The notes beneath the pieces were generated by a model that was not told the DNA's origin, ran no database searches, and saw only the letters and a program-made list of their open reading frames with translations. The translations under genes and the position numbers were made by a program. A DNA stretch of 64,000 bases, taken from assembly GCF_022557175.1 (NCBI RefSeq), contig NZ_CP092915.1, positions 6,944,001-7,008,000 of the forward strand. Reading direction: 5' to 3'. Shown one piece after another: positions 44,521 through 52,737 of this stretch (positions are counted from its first letter, which is position 1; every line of letters begins with the position of its first letter). The DNA comes from Mycolicibacterium sp. YH-1. GTDB taxonomy: Bacteria > Actinomycetota > Actinomycetes > Mycobacteriales > Mycobacteriaceae.

Positions 44521-45411
44521 ATGAGCACGCAGCCTTGGCACGGCGTGGTGGTAGCGAGCGCACTGCCGTTCAACGCCGACCTATCGGTCGACTTCGGCGC
44601 ATTCGCTGATCACGTCCGCTGGCTGGCCGAGAACGGCTGCCAGGGAATCACCCCCAACGGTTCGCTCGGCGAATACTCGTGCTTGACCGTCGATGAGCGA
44701 GCCAAGGTTGTCGAGGTCGCCGTCGAAGCCGCACCCGAGGGTTTCAGCGTGGTGCCAGGTACCGGCGCCTACGGGTCGCGGGAGGCCACGTTCTGGGCCA
44801 AGCAGGCGAAGGACGCAGGCGCTGACGCGGTGCTGTCACTGCCGCCGAACGCCTACCGCGCCGACGACGACATCGTGTTCGCCCATTACGAGGAGGTCGC
44901 TTCGGCCGGCCTGCCGGTCGTGGCGTACAACAACCCTCTCGACACCAAGGTCGATCTGTCTCCGACGTTGTTGGCCCGGCTGCACTCCGCCGGCCTGATC
45001 GTCGCCGTCAAGGAATTCTCTGGCGACGTGCGCAGGATCTACGAGCTCCAGGAGCTGGCGCCCGGACTAGACGTGCTCGTCGGTACCGACGACGTGGTGT
45101 TCGAACTCGCGCTGGCCGGTGCGAAGGGTTGGATCGCCGGATATCCCAACGCGCTCCCGGCCGCATCGGTGCAACTGTGGGAACTCTCGGTGGCCAAGGA
45201 TCTGGACAAGGCCCTGCCGATGTATCGCGACCTGCACTCGCTGTTGCGCTGGGACTCCAAGCCGGCGTTCGTTCAAGCCATCAAGTTGTCGATGGACGTC
45301 GCCGGTCGCCGCGGTGGCGCATGCCGTCCGCCGCGACTGGCCCTGCCCGCCGACGTCGCCGCCGCGGTGCGCAAGGATACCGAGAAGGCGCTTGCCCACG
45401 GCTACCGCTGA
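44521..45411 (+). CDS. DapA (DHDPS/NAL)-family lyase/dehydratase
   Basis: 296 aa from ATG 44521, with GAGGAGA upstream. TIM-barrel Schiff-base enzyme: Lys164 (VAVKEFSGD), Tyr136 in the YNNP motif, and GSLGEYSCLT near the N-terminus. The family includes dihydrodipicolinate synthase, 1-pyrroline-4-hydroxy-2-carboxylate deaminase (hydroxyproline degradation) and 2-keto-3-deoxy-arabinonate dehydratase. The next gene is a proline-racemase-family enzyme and the regulon contains an alpha-ketoglutaric semialdehyde dehydrogenase, so the deaminase role is preferred (inference); the sugar-acid dehydratase role would fit the neighbouring 31-41 kb cluster. Confidence 0.87.
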   Translation: MSTQPWHGVVVASALPFNADLSVDFGAFADHVRWLAENGCQGITPNGSLGEYSCLTVDERAKVVEVAVEAAPEGFSVVPGTGAYGSREATFWAKQAKDAGADAVLSLPPNAYRADDDIVFAHYEEVASAGLPVVAYNNPLDTKVDLSPTLLARLHSAGLIVAVKEFSGDVRRIYELQELAPGLDVLVGTDDVVFELALAGAKGWIAGYPNALPAASVQLWELSVAKDLDKALPMYRDLHSLLRWDSKPAFVQAIKLSMDVAGRRGGACRPPRLALPADVAAAVRKDTEKALAHGYR

Positions 45412-45423
45412 TCGACATTAGAC

Positions 45424-45461
45424 CCGTTGGAGACCGACGCACTTGCGTTGGTCTCCAACGG
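45424..45461 (+). terminator. Strong hairpin between the DapA-family and proline-racemase-family genes
   Basis: 17-bp stem with one G-T wobble (CCGTTGGAGACCGACGC against GCGTTGGTCTCCAACGG) around an ACTT loop. No T run follows, so it may be an mRNA processing or stability element or partial attenuator rather than a classical terminator. Confidence 0.6.
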
Positions 45462-45506
45462 ACTTCGTGCCATCACCCACGATTCTAGAGAGACCGGAGT
45501 CATCCA

Positions 45507-46559
45507 ATGCGGTTCAACAATATGGTCGACGTCGTCGGCTGCCACGCCGAGGGCGAGATCGGCAACGTCGTCGTGGGGGGCATCGGCGACGTCCCCGGGG
45601 CCACAATGCTCGACAAGCGCAACTACCTGCAGGAGCATCGCGACGATCTACGCCAGCGACTTCTGCACGAGCCGCGCGGCAACGTGGTCCGCTCCACGAA
45701 CGTCGTGCTTCCCTCGAACAATCCGGCCGCCGCGATGGGCTACGTCATCATGGAGTCCACCGAATACCCGGTGATGTCGGGCAGCAACACGATCTGCGTG
45801 GCCACCGTGCTGCTGGAGACCGGCATGGTGCCGATGACCGAGCCGGTCACCACCCTGACCCTCGAATCGCCTGCCGGCCTGATCGACCTGGAGTGCACCT
45901 GCCACGACGGCAAGGTCACCAGCGTCCGATTCGTCAACCAGCCAGCATTCGTCTACCACCTCGACGCCCCCATCGAGGTGCCGGGCTACGGCACCGTGAC
46001 CGTCGACGTCGCGTGGGGTGGCATGGCCTACGTGCTGGTCGACGCCGCCAGCGTCGGATTCGCTCTCGAACCGTCGGAAGCCCGTGATCTCTGCGTCGCC
46101 GGTCAGGTGATCAAGACAGCGGCCGCCGAACAGCTGTCGGCGGTGCACCCCGAGAATCCGGAGTTTCCCGGCATCACCCAAACCGAGTTCACCACTCCCC
46201 TGCAGCGCATCGACGGTGTACTGACGGCCCGCAACGCGGTCATCGTCTCGCCTGGACGAATCGACCGTTCGGCCTGCGGCACCGGAACCTCGGCACGCCT
46301 GGCAGCCATCCACGCCCGCGGCCAGATCGCACCCGGCGAGCACTTCATCCACCGCTCGATCCTGGACACTCACTTCGACGGCGTCATCGAAAGCGTGACG
46401 ACGGTCGGAGGCGTGCCGGCCGTCGTGCCGAGCATCGCAGGCCAGGCCTGGATCACCGACTTCAGCAAGGTGGGGGTCGATCCGAGCGATCCGTTCCCGA
46501 CCGGCTTCACCCTCTCGGACACCTGGCTGGGCCCGCAGGCAAACTCGGCGACGTCCTAA
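45507..46559 (+). CDS. Proline-racemase-family enzyme with Ser/Cys pair (hydroxyproline epimerase/dehydratase candidate)
   Basis: 350 aa, GGAG 7 nt before the ATG. Proline racemase superfamily: VVGCHAEGEIGNVV at the N-terminus, the first catalytic loop reads MSGSNTIC with Ser91 where racemases have Cys (MCGHxT), and the second loop DRSACGTGTSAR keeps Cys257. Family knowledge: Cys/Cys pairs are proline racemases or 4-hydroxyproline 2-epimerases, Cys/Thr pairs are trans-3-hydroxyproline dehydratases, and a Ser/Cys group has been described with epimerase and dehydratase activities. It therefore probably acts on a hydroxyproline or related substrate, but its exact product is open. Confidence 0.85.
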   Translation: MRFNNMVDVVGCHAEGEIGNVVVGGIGDVPGATMLDKRNYLQEHRDDLRQRLLHEPRGNVVRSTNVVLPSNNPAAAMGYVIMESTEYPVMSGSNTICVATVLLETGMVPMTEPVTTLTLESPAGLIDLECTCHDGKVTSVRFVNQPAFVYHLDAPIEVPGYGTVTVDVAWGGMAYVLVDAASVGFALEPSEARDLCVAGQVIKTAAAEQLSAVHPENPEFPGITQTEFTTPLQRIDGVLTARNAVIVSPGRIDRSACGTGTSARLAAIHARGQIAPGEHFIHRSILDTHFDGVIESVTTVGGVPAVVPSIAGQAWITDFSKVGVDPSDPFPTGFTLSDTWLGPQANSATS

Positions 46560-46611
46560 TCTCCTCAACGCCTTGGCGGGTGAAACCGCGGTCGGCGCAG
46601 CGGCGCGGTGT

Positions 46612-46623
46612 ATTGTCGACTAA
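46612..46623. promoter_or_regulatory. ATTGTCGACTAA operator, site 3 (gntR promoter)
   Basis: Core with one mismatch; overlaps TATTGT, a possible -10 element, 32 bp before the GntR start. Position suits autoregulation. Confidence 0.7.
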
Positions 46624-46643
46624 ATCCCACAGAGGGGAATGAC

Positions 46644-47336
46644 GTGGCTACCTTCGTCCCGCTGGCACACCAGAAAGCGCCGACCGCGGTTCTTGCCCAG
46701 ATCCGACGGGCAATCCTGTCCGGCGATCTACCCGCAGGATCGCAGTTGCGCGAGGCGCACATCGCCGAGGAGATGGGGATCAGCCGCTCTCCGGTCCGAG
46801 AGGCGCTAGGCCGCCTCGAGGAGGAGGGTCTGGTCGAGAAGGTGCCCTTCAAGGGCGCCTACGTCGCTTCGGTGTCGCCGGAAACGATCGCCGAGATCGC
46901 GGCCATCCGCGCGCTTCTCGAACCGTATGCGGTGATGCAGGCACTGCCTCGACTCGGCGATGCCGACTGGAAGCAACTACGCAAGCTCCTTGAGCAGCTC
47001 GACCGCGCGTCCGGGCGCGATCTGGTGTCCGCCATCGAGAAGCACCTGGCGTTCCACCGCTACTTCTACGAGAAGTCGGGCAACGCAACCCTTCTCGCAC
47101 TGTGGCAGGACTGGGAACTGAAGCTGCGCCTGTTCTTCATCTTCGACCACGAGGCCTTCCAGTCCGCTCAAGACGTGGCCGGCGTGCACGAGGAACTCAT
47201 TGCCGTCATCGAAACCGGTGACCACGACCGGATCCGCGAGGCCTTCGGTCACCACGTGCACTTCGCGCCGGGAGTCGAGGTCGGCGACCCGTTGCAGGAC
47301 ACTCACCTCGGTTCGGGTTCCGGCCGCTCCGCATAG
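46644..47336 (+). CDS. GntR-family (FadR/FCD) regulator, likely owner of the TTGTCGACAA motif
   Basis: 230 aa from a GTG at 46644 after AGAGGGGA. Winged HTH (APTAVLAQIRRAILSGDLPAGSQLREAHIAEEMGISRSPVREALGRLEEEGLVEK) and FCD domain (AAIRALLEPYAVMQALPRL, HLAFHRYFYEKSGN, HEELIAVIETGDHDRIREAFGHHVHF: metal-ligand His residues). GntR/FadR proteins bind sites of the type TNGT..ACNA, and TTGTCGACAA fits. The gene lies amid all eight sites and has one in its own promoter. Confidence 0.9.
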   Translation: MATFVPLAHQKAPTAVLAQIRRAILSGDLPAGSQLREAHIAEEMGISRSPVREALGRLEEEGLVEKVPFKGAYVASVSPETIAEIAAIRALLEPYAVMQALPRLGDADWKQLRKLLEQLDRASGRDLVSAIEKHLAFHRYFYEKSGNATLLALWQDWELKLRLFFIFDHEAFQSAQDVAGVHEELIAVIETGDHDRIREAFGHHVHFAPGVEVGDPLQDTHLGSGSGRSA

Positions 47337-47472
47337 TCGAATTCGCCAGCCCCGACATTGCCCAGGCGCGCCTCGGCTCTGTCGGGGATTTGTCGTGTCT
47401 TCGCTGATCAGCGCGGCTTTTGTGACAGCGCCCTCTCGCTGAGATCAGTGTGCTCCAGATCGCATTTTGGTA

Positions 47473-47501
47473 TTGCACACCTGATATAGGTGGCATATTG
47501 T
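47473..47501 (+). promoter_or_regulatory. Sigma70-type promoter overlapping operator site 4
   Basis: TTGCAC (47473-47478) and TATTGT (47496-47501) separated by 17 bp, the sigma70 spacing. The second hexamer overlaps the operator at 47497-47508, so a bound GntR protein would block RNA polymerase. Confidence 0.6.
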
Positions 47502-47508
47502 CGACAAC
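47497..47508. promoter_or_regulatory. ATTGTCGACAAC operator, site 4 (permease promoter)
   Basis: Core TTGTCGACAA with right half GACAACGCACAA (near the consensus). 75 bp before the amino-acid permease. Confidence 0.78.
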
Positions 47509-47571
47509 GCACAATGAACCACAGGCTTGAACCGTACTGTCCAGACCGTCCAATTCAGAAGCGAAGAGACC

Positions 47572-49050
47572 ATGACAATTGACAACCCCCCGCCCGTCGC
47601 GCCGGGCAATGGCGAATCGTTGGCCTACGTCGCAGCCAACGACGAGAGCCATCTGCAGAAGTACGGCTACAAGCAGGAACTCAACCGAGCACTCGGCCTG
47701 TTCTCGTCCTTCGGCGTGCAGTTCACCTCGATCTCGGTGGGCTCGGTGGTGTTCACCACGATCATCGTCGGCTTCGGTTTCTTCGGTCCGGCGTCCTTCT
47801 GGCCGTTCATCATCGGCGGCACGCTGCAGGTTTTCGGCGTGGGATTGGCTGTCGCTCAGTTGGTCTCGGCGTTCCCGCTCTCCGGCGGGGTCTACCAGAT
47901 CATCAGTCGCCTGGCGCCGAAGCAGCAGTGGCTGGCCTGGCAGGGCGGCTGGTGGCTGGTCATCGCCCACACCGTGGCCGTGGCCGCGCTATCGGTGAGC
48001 ATGGTGCCCTTCATCGCGGGCTGGTTCGGCCTGGGTGAGCTCTCCGGCACCCAGATCACCCTGTTCGCCATCGGCATCATCGTTCTGGTCACCCTGGTCA
48101 ACATCGCGGGTGTGAAGGCTGCCGCCCTACTCAACAACATCGGTGTCGTCGCCGAAGCCGCGATCATCATCATGGTCATCGTCGCGCTCGTGGTCACCAA
48201 GTACGACCGCGCACCGGCGTCGGTGCTGTTCGACACCGCAGGCACCGTCGGACCCGGTGGCAACGTCGCCTGGATCGGCTTCCTGTTCGCGATGATCCTG
48301 CCCGCCTACACGATCTCCAGCTTCGATGCGACCGGCAACGCCGCCGAGGAGACCAAGAACGCCGCCCGCAACGCCGCGTGGGGAACCGTGCTGGCCAATA
48401 CCGCAGCACTCATCGGCGGCACCATCTTCTTCTACCTGCTGGTGCGGGCCATCCCCGACGTCGGCGCCGTGATGGAGAGCGCCACCCCCGTCAAGCTGAT
48501 CCTCGACTCGGCCGTGGGCAGCACGCTGACCACCATCTTCGAGGCCGTGGCGATCGTCGCCTTGATGGCGTGCATCGCCATGCTGCAGCTGACTGCGGTC
48601 CGTGTGGTTTGGTCGCAGGCCCGCGACCGCCAGATGCCTGCGGCGCACTGGTTGCACAAGCTCAACGGCAACCGCATCCCGATGAACGCCACCTTCGTGG
48701 TCACCCTCATCTCGATCCTGGTGTGCTGCTGGTCCTCACTGCTGAGCGTGCTCTCGGCCATGACGGCACTGGCGTGGGCGATGGCCTACGGCGTGGTCGT
48801 CGCAGTGGGCTTCGTCGCTGTGCTCGGCAAGAAGCTGCCCGACCATCCCTTCAACCTGAAAGGGGCCTCACCGTTCGTGTTCGCCGTGGCGATCATCTGG
48901 TCGATCGTGCTGTGCGCCCTCTTGGTGTGGTCGGACTGGCTGCGGGTCGGCGTGGGCATGCTGGTCGCTATCGCCATCGGATTCGGCATCTACGCACTCA
49001 TCCCCTCCGCGCACCGCGGCAAGCTGGAACGCGAGGGTATCCACGACTGA
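47572..49050 (+). CDS. APC-family amino-acid permease
   Basis: 492 aa from ATG 47572 after GAAGCGAAGAG. Twelve hydrophobic helices with the APC family opening KQELNRALGLFSSFGVQFTSISVGSVVF and the YTISSFDATGNAAEETKNAARNAAWG block of GABA/amine-type permeases. Imports a small amino acid or amine into the cytoplasm; ligand unknown. First gene of the unit running to 54344; a strong hairpin separates it from the aldehyde dehydrogenase gene. Confidence 0.9.
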   Translation: MTIDNPPPVAPGNGESLAYVAANDESHLQKYGYKQELNRALGLFSSFGVQFTSISVGSVVFTTIIVGFGFFGPASFWPFIIGGTLQVFGVGLAVAQLVSAFPLSGGVYQIISRLAPKQQWLAWQGGWWLVIAHTVAVAALSVSMVPFIAGWFGLGELSGTQITLFAIGIIVLVTLVNIAGVKAAALLNNIGVVAEAAIIIMVIVALVVTKYDRAPASVLFDTAGTVGPGGNVAWIGFLFAMILPAYTISSFDATGNAAEETKNAARNAAWGTVLANTAALIGGTIFFYLLVRAIPDVGAVMESATPVKLILDSAVGSTLTTIFEAVAIVALMACIAMLQLTAVRVVWSQARDRQMPAAHWLHKLNGNRIPMNATFVVTLISILVCCWSSLLSVLSAMTALAWAMAYGVVVAVGFVAVLGKKLPDHPFNLKGASPFVFAVAIIWSIVLCALLVWSDWLRVGVGMLVAIAIGFGIYALIPSAHRGKLEREGIHD

Positions 49051-49055
49051 ACCGG

Positions 49056-49092
49056 GCGGGGTGGTGTCGACCGCAAGTCGACACCACCCCGC
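49056..49092 (+). terminator. Hairpin after the permease gene
   Basis: 16-bp perfect stem (GCGGGGTGGTGTCGAC, 49056-49071, with its complement 49077-49092) and a CGCAA loop. No T tract, so termination may be partial. The stem ends in GTCGAC. Confidence 0.65.
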
Positions 49093-49137
49093 GCCGTTTG
49101 CAACATCACGCCACACCACCAAGGAGTAGTAAGCACC

Positions 49138-50586
49138 ATGGCATTCACCGCCCCCACCGTGCCCACCGTCGCCAACCTCATCGATGGCCAGTGGGTCAAC
49201 GGCTCCGGCACCGACACCCTGACCGTTCTGAACCCGGGCACCGGTGAGGAACTGACATCGTTCACGTCCTCCAACGCCGAGGACGTCGATCGGGCGGTCG
49301 CCGCAGCCCGCGCCGCACAACCGGCGTGGGCCGCGCTCTCAGCTCGTCAGCGATCCGAGGCGCTACACGCGATCTCCATCGAATTCGCCAGCCGCCTAAC
49401 CGAATTCATCGGCTTGGAGGTGCTCGACGCGGGAAAGCCGGTCACCGCGGCCACCGAGGAGGAACTGCCCGACATCGCCGATTCGGTGCGCCACTTCGCT
49501 GGCGCCGCCCGAGTGCTGAGCGGTCAGGCAGCCGGCGAATACGTCGCGGGCACCACGAGTTTCGTGCGTCGCGAACCCGTCGGCGTCGTAGCCGGTGTCA
49601 CACCGTGGAACTACCCGCTGTGGCAGGCGGTCTGGAAGATCATGCCCGCCCTGGCCGCCGGCAACACGGTGGTCATCAAGCCGGCTGAGATCACGCCGCT
49701 GTCCACCGTTGCATTCGCCGCCTTGGCTGCCCAGCACCTGCCGGCCGGGGTGCTCAACATCGTCAACGGCCACGGCAGCGTGGTGGGTGCCGCGTTGGCC
49801 GGCCACCCCGGAGTCAACCTGGTGTCCTTCACCGGGTCGACGGCCACCGGCCGCAACATCGCCGCGGCGGCGGCTCAGAATCCCAACCGGGCGATCCTCG
49901 AACTCGGCGGCAACGCGCCCGTCATCGTCTTCGACGACGTGGATGTCGACTCGGCCGCCGAGAACATCGTCGGTGCCGCCCTGTACAACGCCGGCCAGGA
50001 GTGCATGGCCGCCACCAGGCTCATCATCGCTGAATCCGTCGCCGACCGGTTCCTGGAAGCCGTCGTCGACAATCTCAAAGAGGTGACCCTGGGCGACCCG
50101 ACCGACGAGAACACGACGCTGGGACCGTTGATCTCGGCCAACCAGCTCGACCGCGTCGAGAAGCTGATCGCCGGCCGGCCTGCCTCCTCGACAGTGCTAC
50201 ACGGCGGCAACCGCCCCGATCGGCCGGGCTTCTACCTGGAGCCCACGCTCATCACCGGCCTGAGCCAAGACGACGACCTCGTTCAGCAGGAGATCTTCGG
50301 TCCGGTCATGACCGCGCAGACCTTCACCGACGAGGCCGAGGCGGTGGAGCTGGCCAACGGCGTGGACTTCGGCCTGGCCGGATCGGTGTGGACCCGCGAT
50401 ATCGGACGCGGGATGCGCGTGGTCAACGCCCTGAACTACGGCAACGTCTGGATCAACAATCACCTCGTCGTCGCGCCTGACCTGCCGATCGGCGGCCTCA
50501 ACTCATCCGGCTACGGCAAGGAGGGTGGACAACTCGGCATCGAGGAGTTCACCCGCGTCAAGCAGATCGGCATCAACCTCACCTGA
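49138..50586 (+). CDS. Aldehyde dehydrogenase (amino/betaine-aldehyde type)
   Basis: 482 aa. ALDH with Asn158 (TPWNYP), Glu255 (LELGGNAP) and Cys289 (NAGQECMA). The AGQECMA and LELGGNAP context resembles gamma-aminobutyraldehyde and betaine aldehyde dehydrogenases. With an APC permease just upstream it may oxidise an aminoaldehyde. Follows the hairpin at 49056-49092; AAGGAG lies 9-10 nt upstream of the ATG. Confidence 0.9.
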   Translation: MAFTAPTVPTVANLIDGQWVNGSGTDTLTVLNPGTGEELTSFTSSNAEDVDRAVAAARAAQPAWAALSARQRSEALHAISIEFASRLTEFIGLEVLDAGKPVTAATEEELPDIADSVRHFAGAARVLSGQAAGEYVAGTTSFVRREPVGVVAGVTPWNYPLWQAVWKIMPALAAGNTVVIKPAEITPLSTVAFAALAAQHLPAGVLNIVNGHGSVVGAALAGHPGVNLVSFTGSTATGRNIAAAAAQNPNRAILELGGNAPVIVFDDVDVDSAAENIVGAALYNAGQECMAATRLIIAESVADRFLEAVVDNLKEVTLGDPTDENTTLGPLISANQLDRVEKLIAGRPASSTVLHGGNRPDRPGFYLEPTLITGLSQDDDLVQQEIFGPVMTAQTFTDEAEAVELANGVDFGLAGSVWTRDIGRGMRVVNALNYGNVWINNHLVVAPDLPIGGLNSSGYGKEGGQLGIEEFTRVKQIGINLT

Positions 50587-50661
50587 CCCGCCGCTGCTCA
50601 TCGCGACCCGCCCCGGCCCCACCGCGGGCGGGCCGCGCCAAGTTACACACGAAAGGCAATC

Positions 50662-52188
50662 ATGACCCACGTCGCTGGCGTTGATCCCCGCACCGCAACC
50701 CCACTCCCGGCCGTCACCGAGGAAACCCCCGATCACCAGGTCGACACCATCGCCGAGCACGCCGCGGCCGCCAGTGCAGGCCTAGAGGCCATGGGCCGCG
50801 ACGGACGCGGTGAGCTACTCGACGCCATGGCCGAGGCGGTGGAGCAGCACCGCGACGAACTCGTCAGAACTGCCGCGCTCGAAACCGGCTTCGCCACAGC
50901 AAAACTCGACGGCGAGCTGACCCGCGCCGCTTATCAGCTTCGATTCTTCGCCGACGTCATTCGCGACGGCAGTTACCTCGAAGCCACCATCGACCGCGCA
51001 GGCACCACGCCGATGGGCCCGCGACCGGACCTGCGGCGAATGCTGGTGCCGATCGGACCGGTCGCGGTCTTCGGAGCCAGCAACTTCCCCTTCGCGTTCT
51101 CGGTGCTGGGCGGGGACACTGCGTCGGCGCTGGCCGCCGGAAGCCCCGTGGTGGTGAAGGCACACGCCTCCCACCCGGCCACCTCCAAACTGTCGTTCGA
51201 TGTGTTGGCCGAGGCGGCCGCCCAGACACCGGCACCCGAGGGCGTGATCGGCATCGCGTACGGACGCGATGCCGGTGCTCACCTCGTTGCCCATCCCGCC
51301 ATCCAGGCCGTCGGCTTCACCGGCTCCCTGAGCGGCGGAAAAGCCCTGCTGGACATCATCAACCGACGTACCGACCCAATCCCGTTCTACGGCGAGCTGA
51401 GCAGCCTCAACCCGGTGATCGTCACGCCTGCGGCTGCCGCGGAGCGCGGCGACACGATCGGGGCGGATCTGGTCGCCTCGTTCACACTCGGAGCCGGCCA
51501 ACTGTGCACCAAGCCGGGCCTGGTCCTCGTCCCCGACAACGCCGCCGGCGATGCCCTCGCCGGCGCGGTGCGGAAAGCCCTGGCCGACGTGGCCGCAGCT
51601 CCCCTGCTCAACGAGCGCATCTTCGATAGCTACCGCAGCGGAACCCGCGACCTCCGGGAGCATCGACACCTCGCCACCCTTGGTGATCCTGGCGAGGATC
51701 TCACCGATGCCGGTTTCACCGTCGAGCCGATCGCCTTCGAGACCGCCGTCGCGAATCTGCACGAAGATCTCGTCACAGAGATCTTCGGCCCGGTAACCGT
51801 TCTCGTGCGTTACCCGGCAGCCGACGTCGAGGCAGCCACCCGTTCGACCCTGGAGGTGCTACCGCACTCGTTGACGGCCACCATCCTCCACGGCGCTGAC
51901 GAGGACGCCCTGGTGGCCCGGCTCACCGAGATCACGCGATCGGCGGCCGGGCGCATCGTCTACAACGGATTCCCCACCGGCGTCGCGGTGTCGTGGGCCC
52001 AGACGCACGGTGGACCGTGGCCGTCGACGAACTCATTGCACACCTCGGTCGGGGCCACCGCGATCCGCCGCTTCCTGCGGCCGGTGACCTACCAGAACGC
52101 ACCGGAGTCGGTACTGCCCGAAGAGCTGCGCGACGGCTTCGGCGCCATCGTGCGCAGGCTCAACGGCGTCCTGATGCTGCCTGGCTGA
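50662..52188 (+). CDS. Alpha-ketoglutaric semialdehyde (2,5-dioxovalerate) dehydrogenase
   Basis: 508 aa. Distinct ALDH subgroup: VAVFGASNFPFAFSVLGGDTASALAAGSPVVVKAHASHPATS is the hallmark of NADP-type alpha-KGSA dehydrogenases, with Glu245 (YGELSSLNP) and Cys282 (GAGQLCTKPG), and a C-terminal HGGPWPSTN. Reaction: alpha-ketoglutaric semialdehyde to alpha-ketoglutarate, last step of hydroxyproline, pentose (Weimberg) and glucarate pathways. This is the anchor for assigning the regulon's product. Confidence 0.9.
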   Translation: MTHVAGVDPRTATPLPAVTEETPDHQVDTIAEHAAAASAGLEAMGRDGRGELLDAMAEAVEQHRDELVRTAALETGFATAKLDGELTRAAYQLRFFADVIRDGSYLEATIDRAGTTPMGPRPDLRRMLVPIGPVAVFGASNFPFAFSVLGGDTASALAAGSPVVVKAHASHPATSKLSFDVLAEAAAQTPAPEGVIGIAYGRDAGAHLVAHPAIQAVGFTGSLSGGKALLDIINRRTDPIPFYGELSSLNPVIVTPAAAAERGDTIGADLVASFTLGAGQLCTKPGLVLVPDNAAGDALAGAVRKALADVAAAPLLNERIFDSYRSGTRDLREHRHLATLGDPGEDLTDAGFTVEPIAFETAVANLHEDLVTEIFGPVTVLVRYPAADVEAATRSTLEVLPHSLTATILHGADEDALVARLTEITRSAAGRIVYNGFPTGVAVSWAQTHGGPWPSTNSLHTSVGATAIRRFLRPVTYQNAPESVLPEELRDGFGAIVRRLNGVLMLPG

Positions 52189-52191
52189 CCG

Positions 52192-52722
52192 ATGACCGTC
52201 GAACACGAACACCCGGCTCAGGCACCGTCGGTCGCGGGACCTGCCACGCCCGCCCATGCCATCACCATGACCGTTCTGATGTCTCCAGACATGGCGAACT
52301 TCTCGGGCAACGTGCACGGCGGCGCCATTCTGAAGATCCTCGATCAGGTCGCCTACGCGTGCGCGAGCACCTTCGCCCGCAGTTACGTGGTGACACTGTC
52401 GGTGGACCGGGTGCTCTTTCGCGAGGCCATCCACGTAGGTGAACTGGTCACGTTCTCGGCGGCCATCAACTACACCGGACGCACCTCGATGGAGGTCGGC
52501 ATCAGAGTCGACACCGTCGAGCCCCGCACCGGCGTCACCCGGCACACCAACAGCTGCTACTTCACCATGATCTCGGTGGACAGCGACGGTAATCCCGTGC
52601 AGGTACCACCGTTGCAGCCGCGCGACCCGCTTGCCATGCGCCGTTATGAGGACGCCCGCCGGCGTCGACGTGCACAACGGCGCCAGTTCGAGGGCGAACA
52701 CGCCTGCGAACCCATCGAGTGA
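52192..52722 (+). CDS. Hotdog-fold acyl-CoA thioesterase (YciA-type)
   Basis: 176 aa, ATG 4 bp after the previous stop. Hotdog motif NFSGNVHGGAILKILDQVAYACASTFAR with the catalytic Asp in the LDQ helix, and TVSVDRVLFREAIHVGELVTF-like strand. Hydrolyses an acyl-CoA. C-terminal ~30 residues are Arg-rich and unstructured. Its role in a hydroxyproline-type regulon is not obvious. Confidence 0.88.
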   Translation: MTVEHEHPAQAPSVAGPATPAHAITMTVLMSPDMANFSGNVHGGAILKILDQVAYACASTFARSYVVTLSVDRVLFREAIHVGELVTFSAAINYTGRTSMEVGIRVDTVEPRTGVTRHTNSCYFTMISVDSDGNPVQVPPLQPRDPLAMRRYEDARRRRRAQRRQFEGEHACEPIE

Positions 52723-52737
52723 AAGCTGGTACTTACC

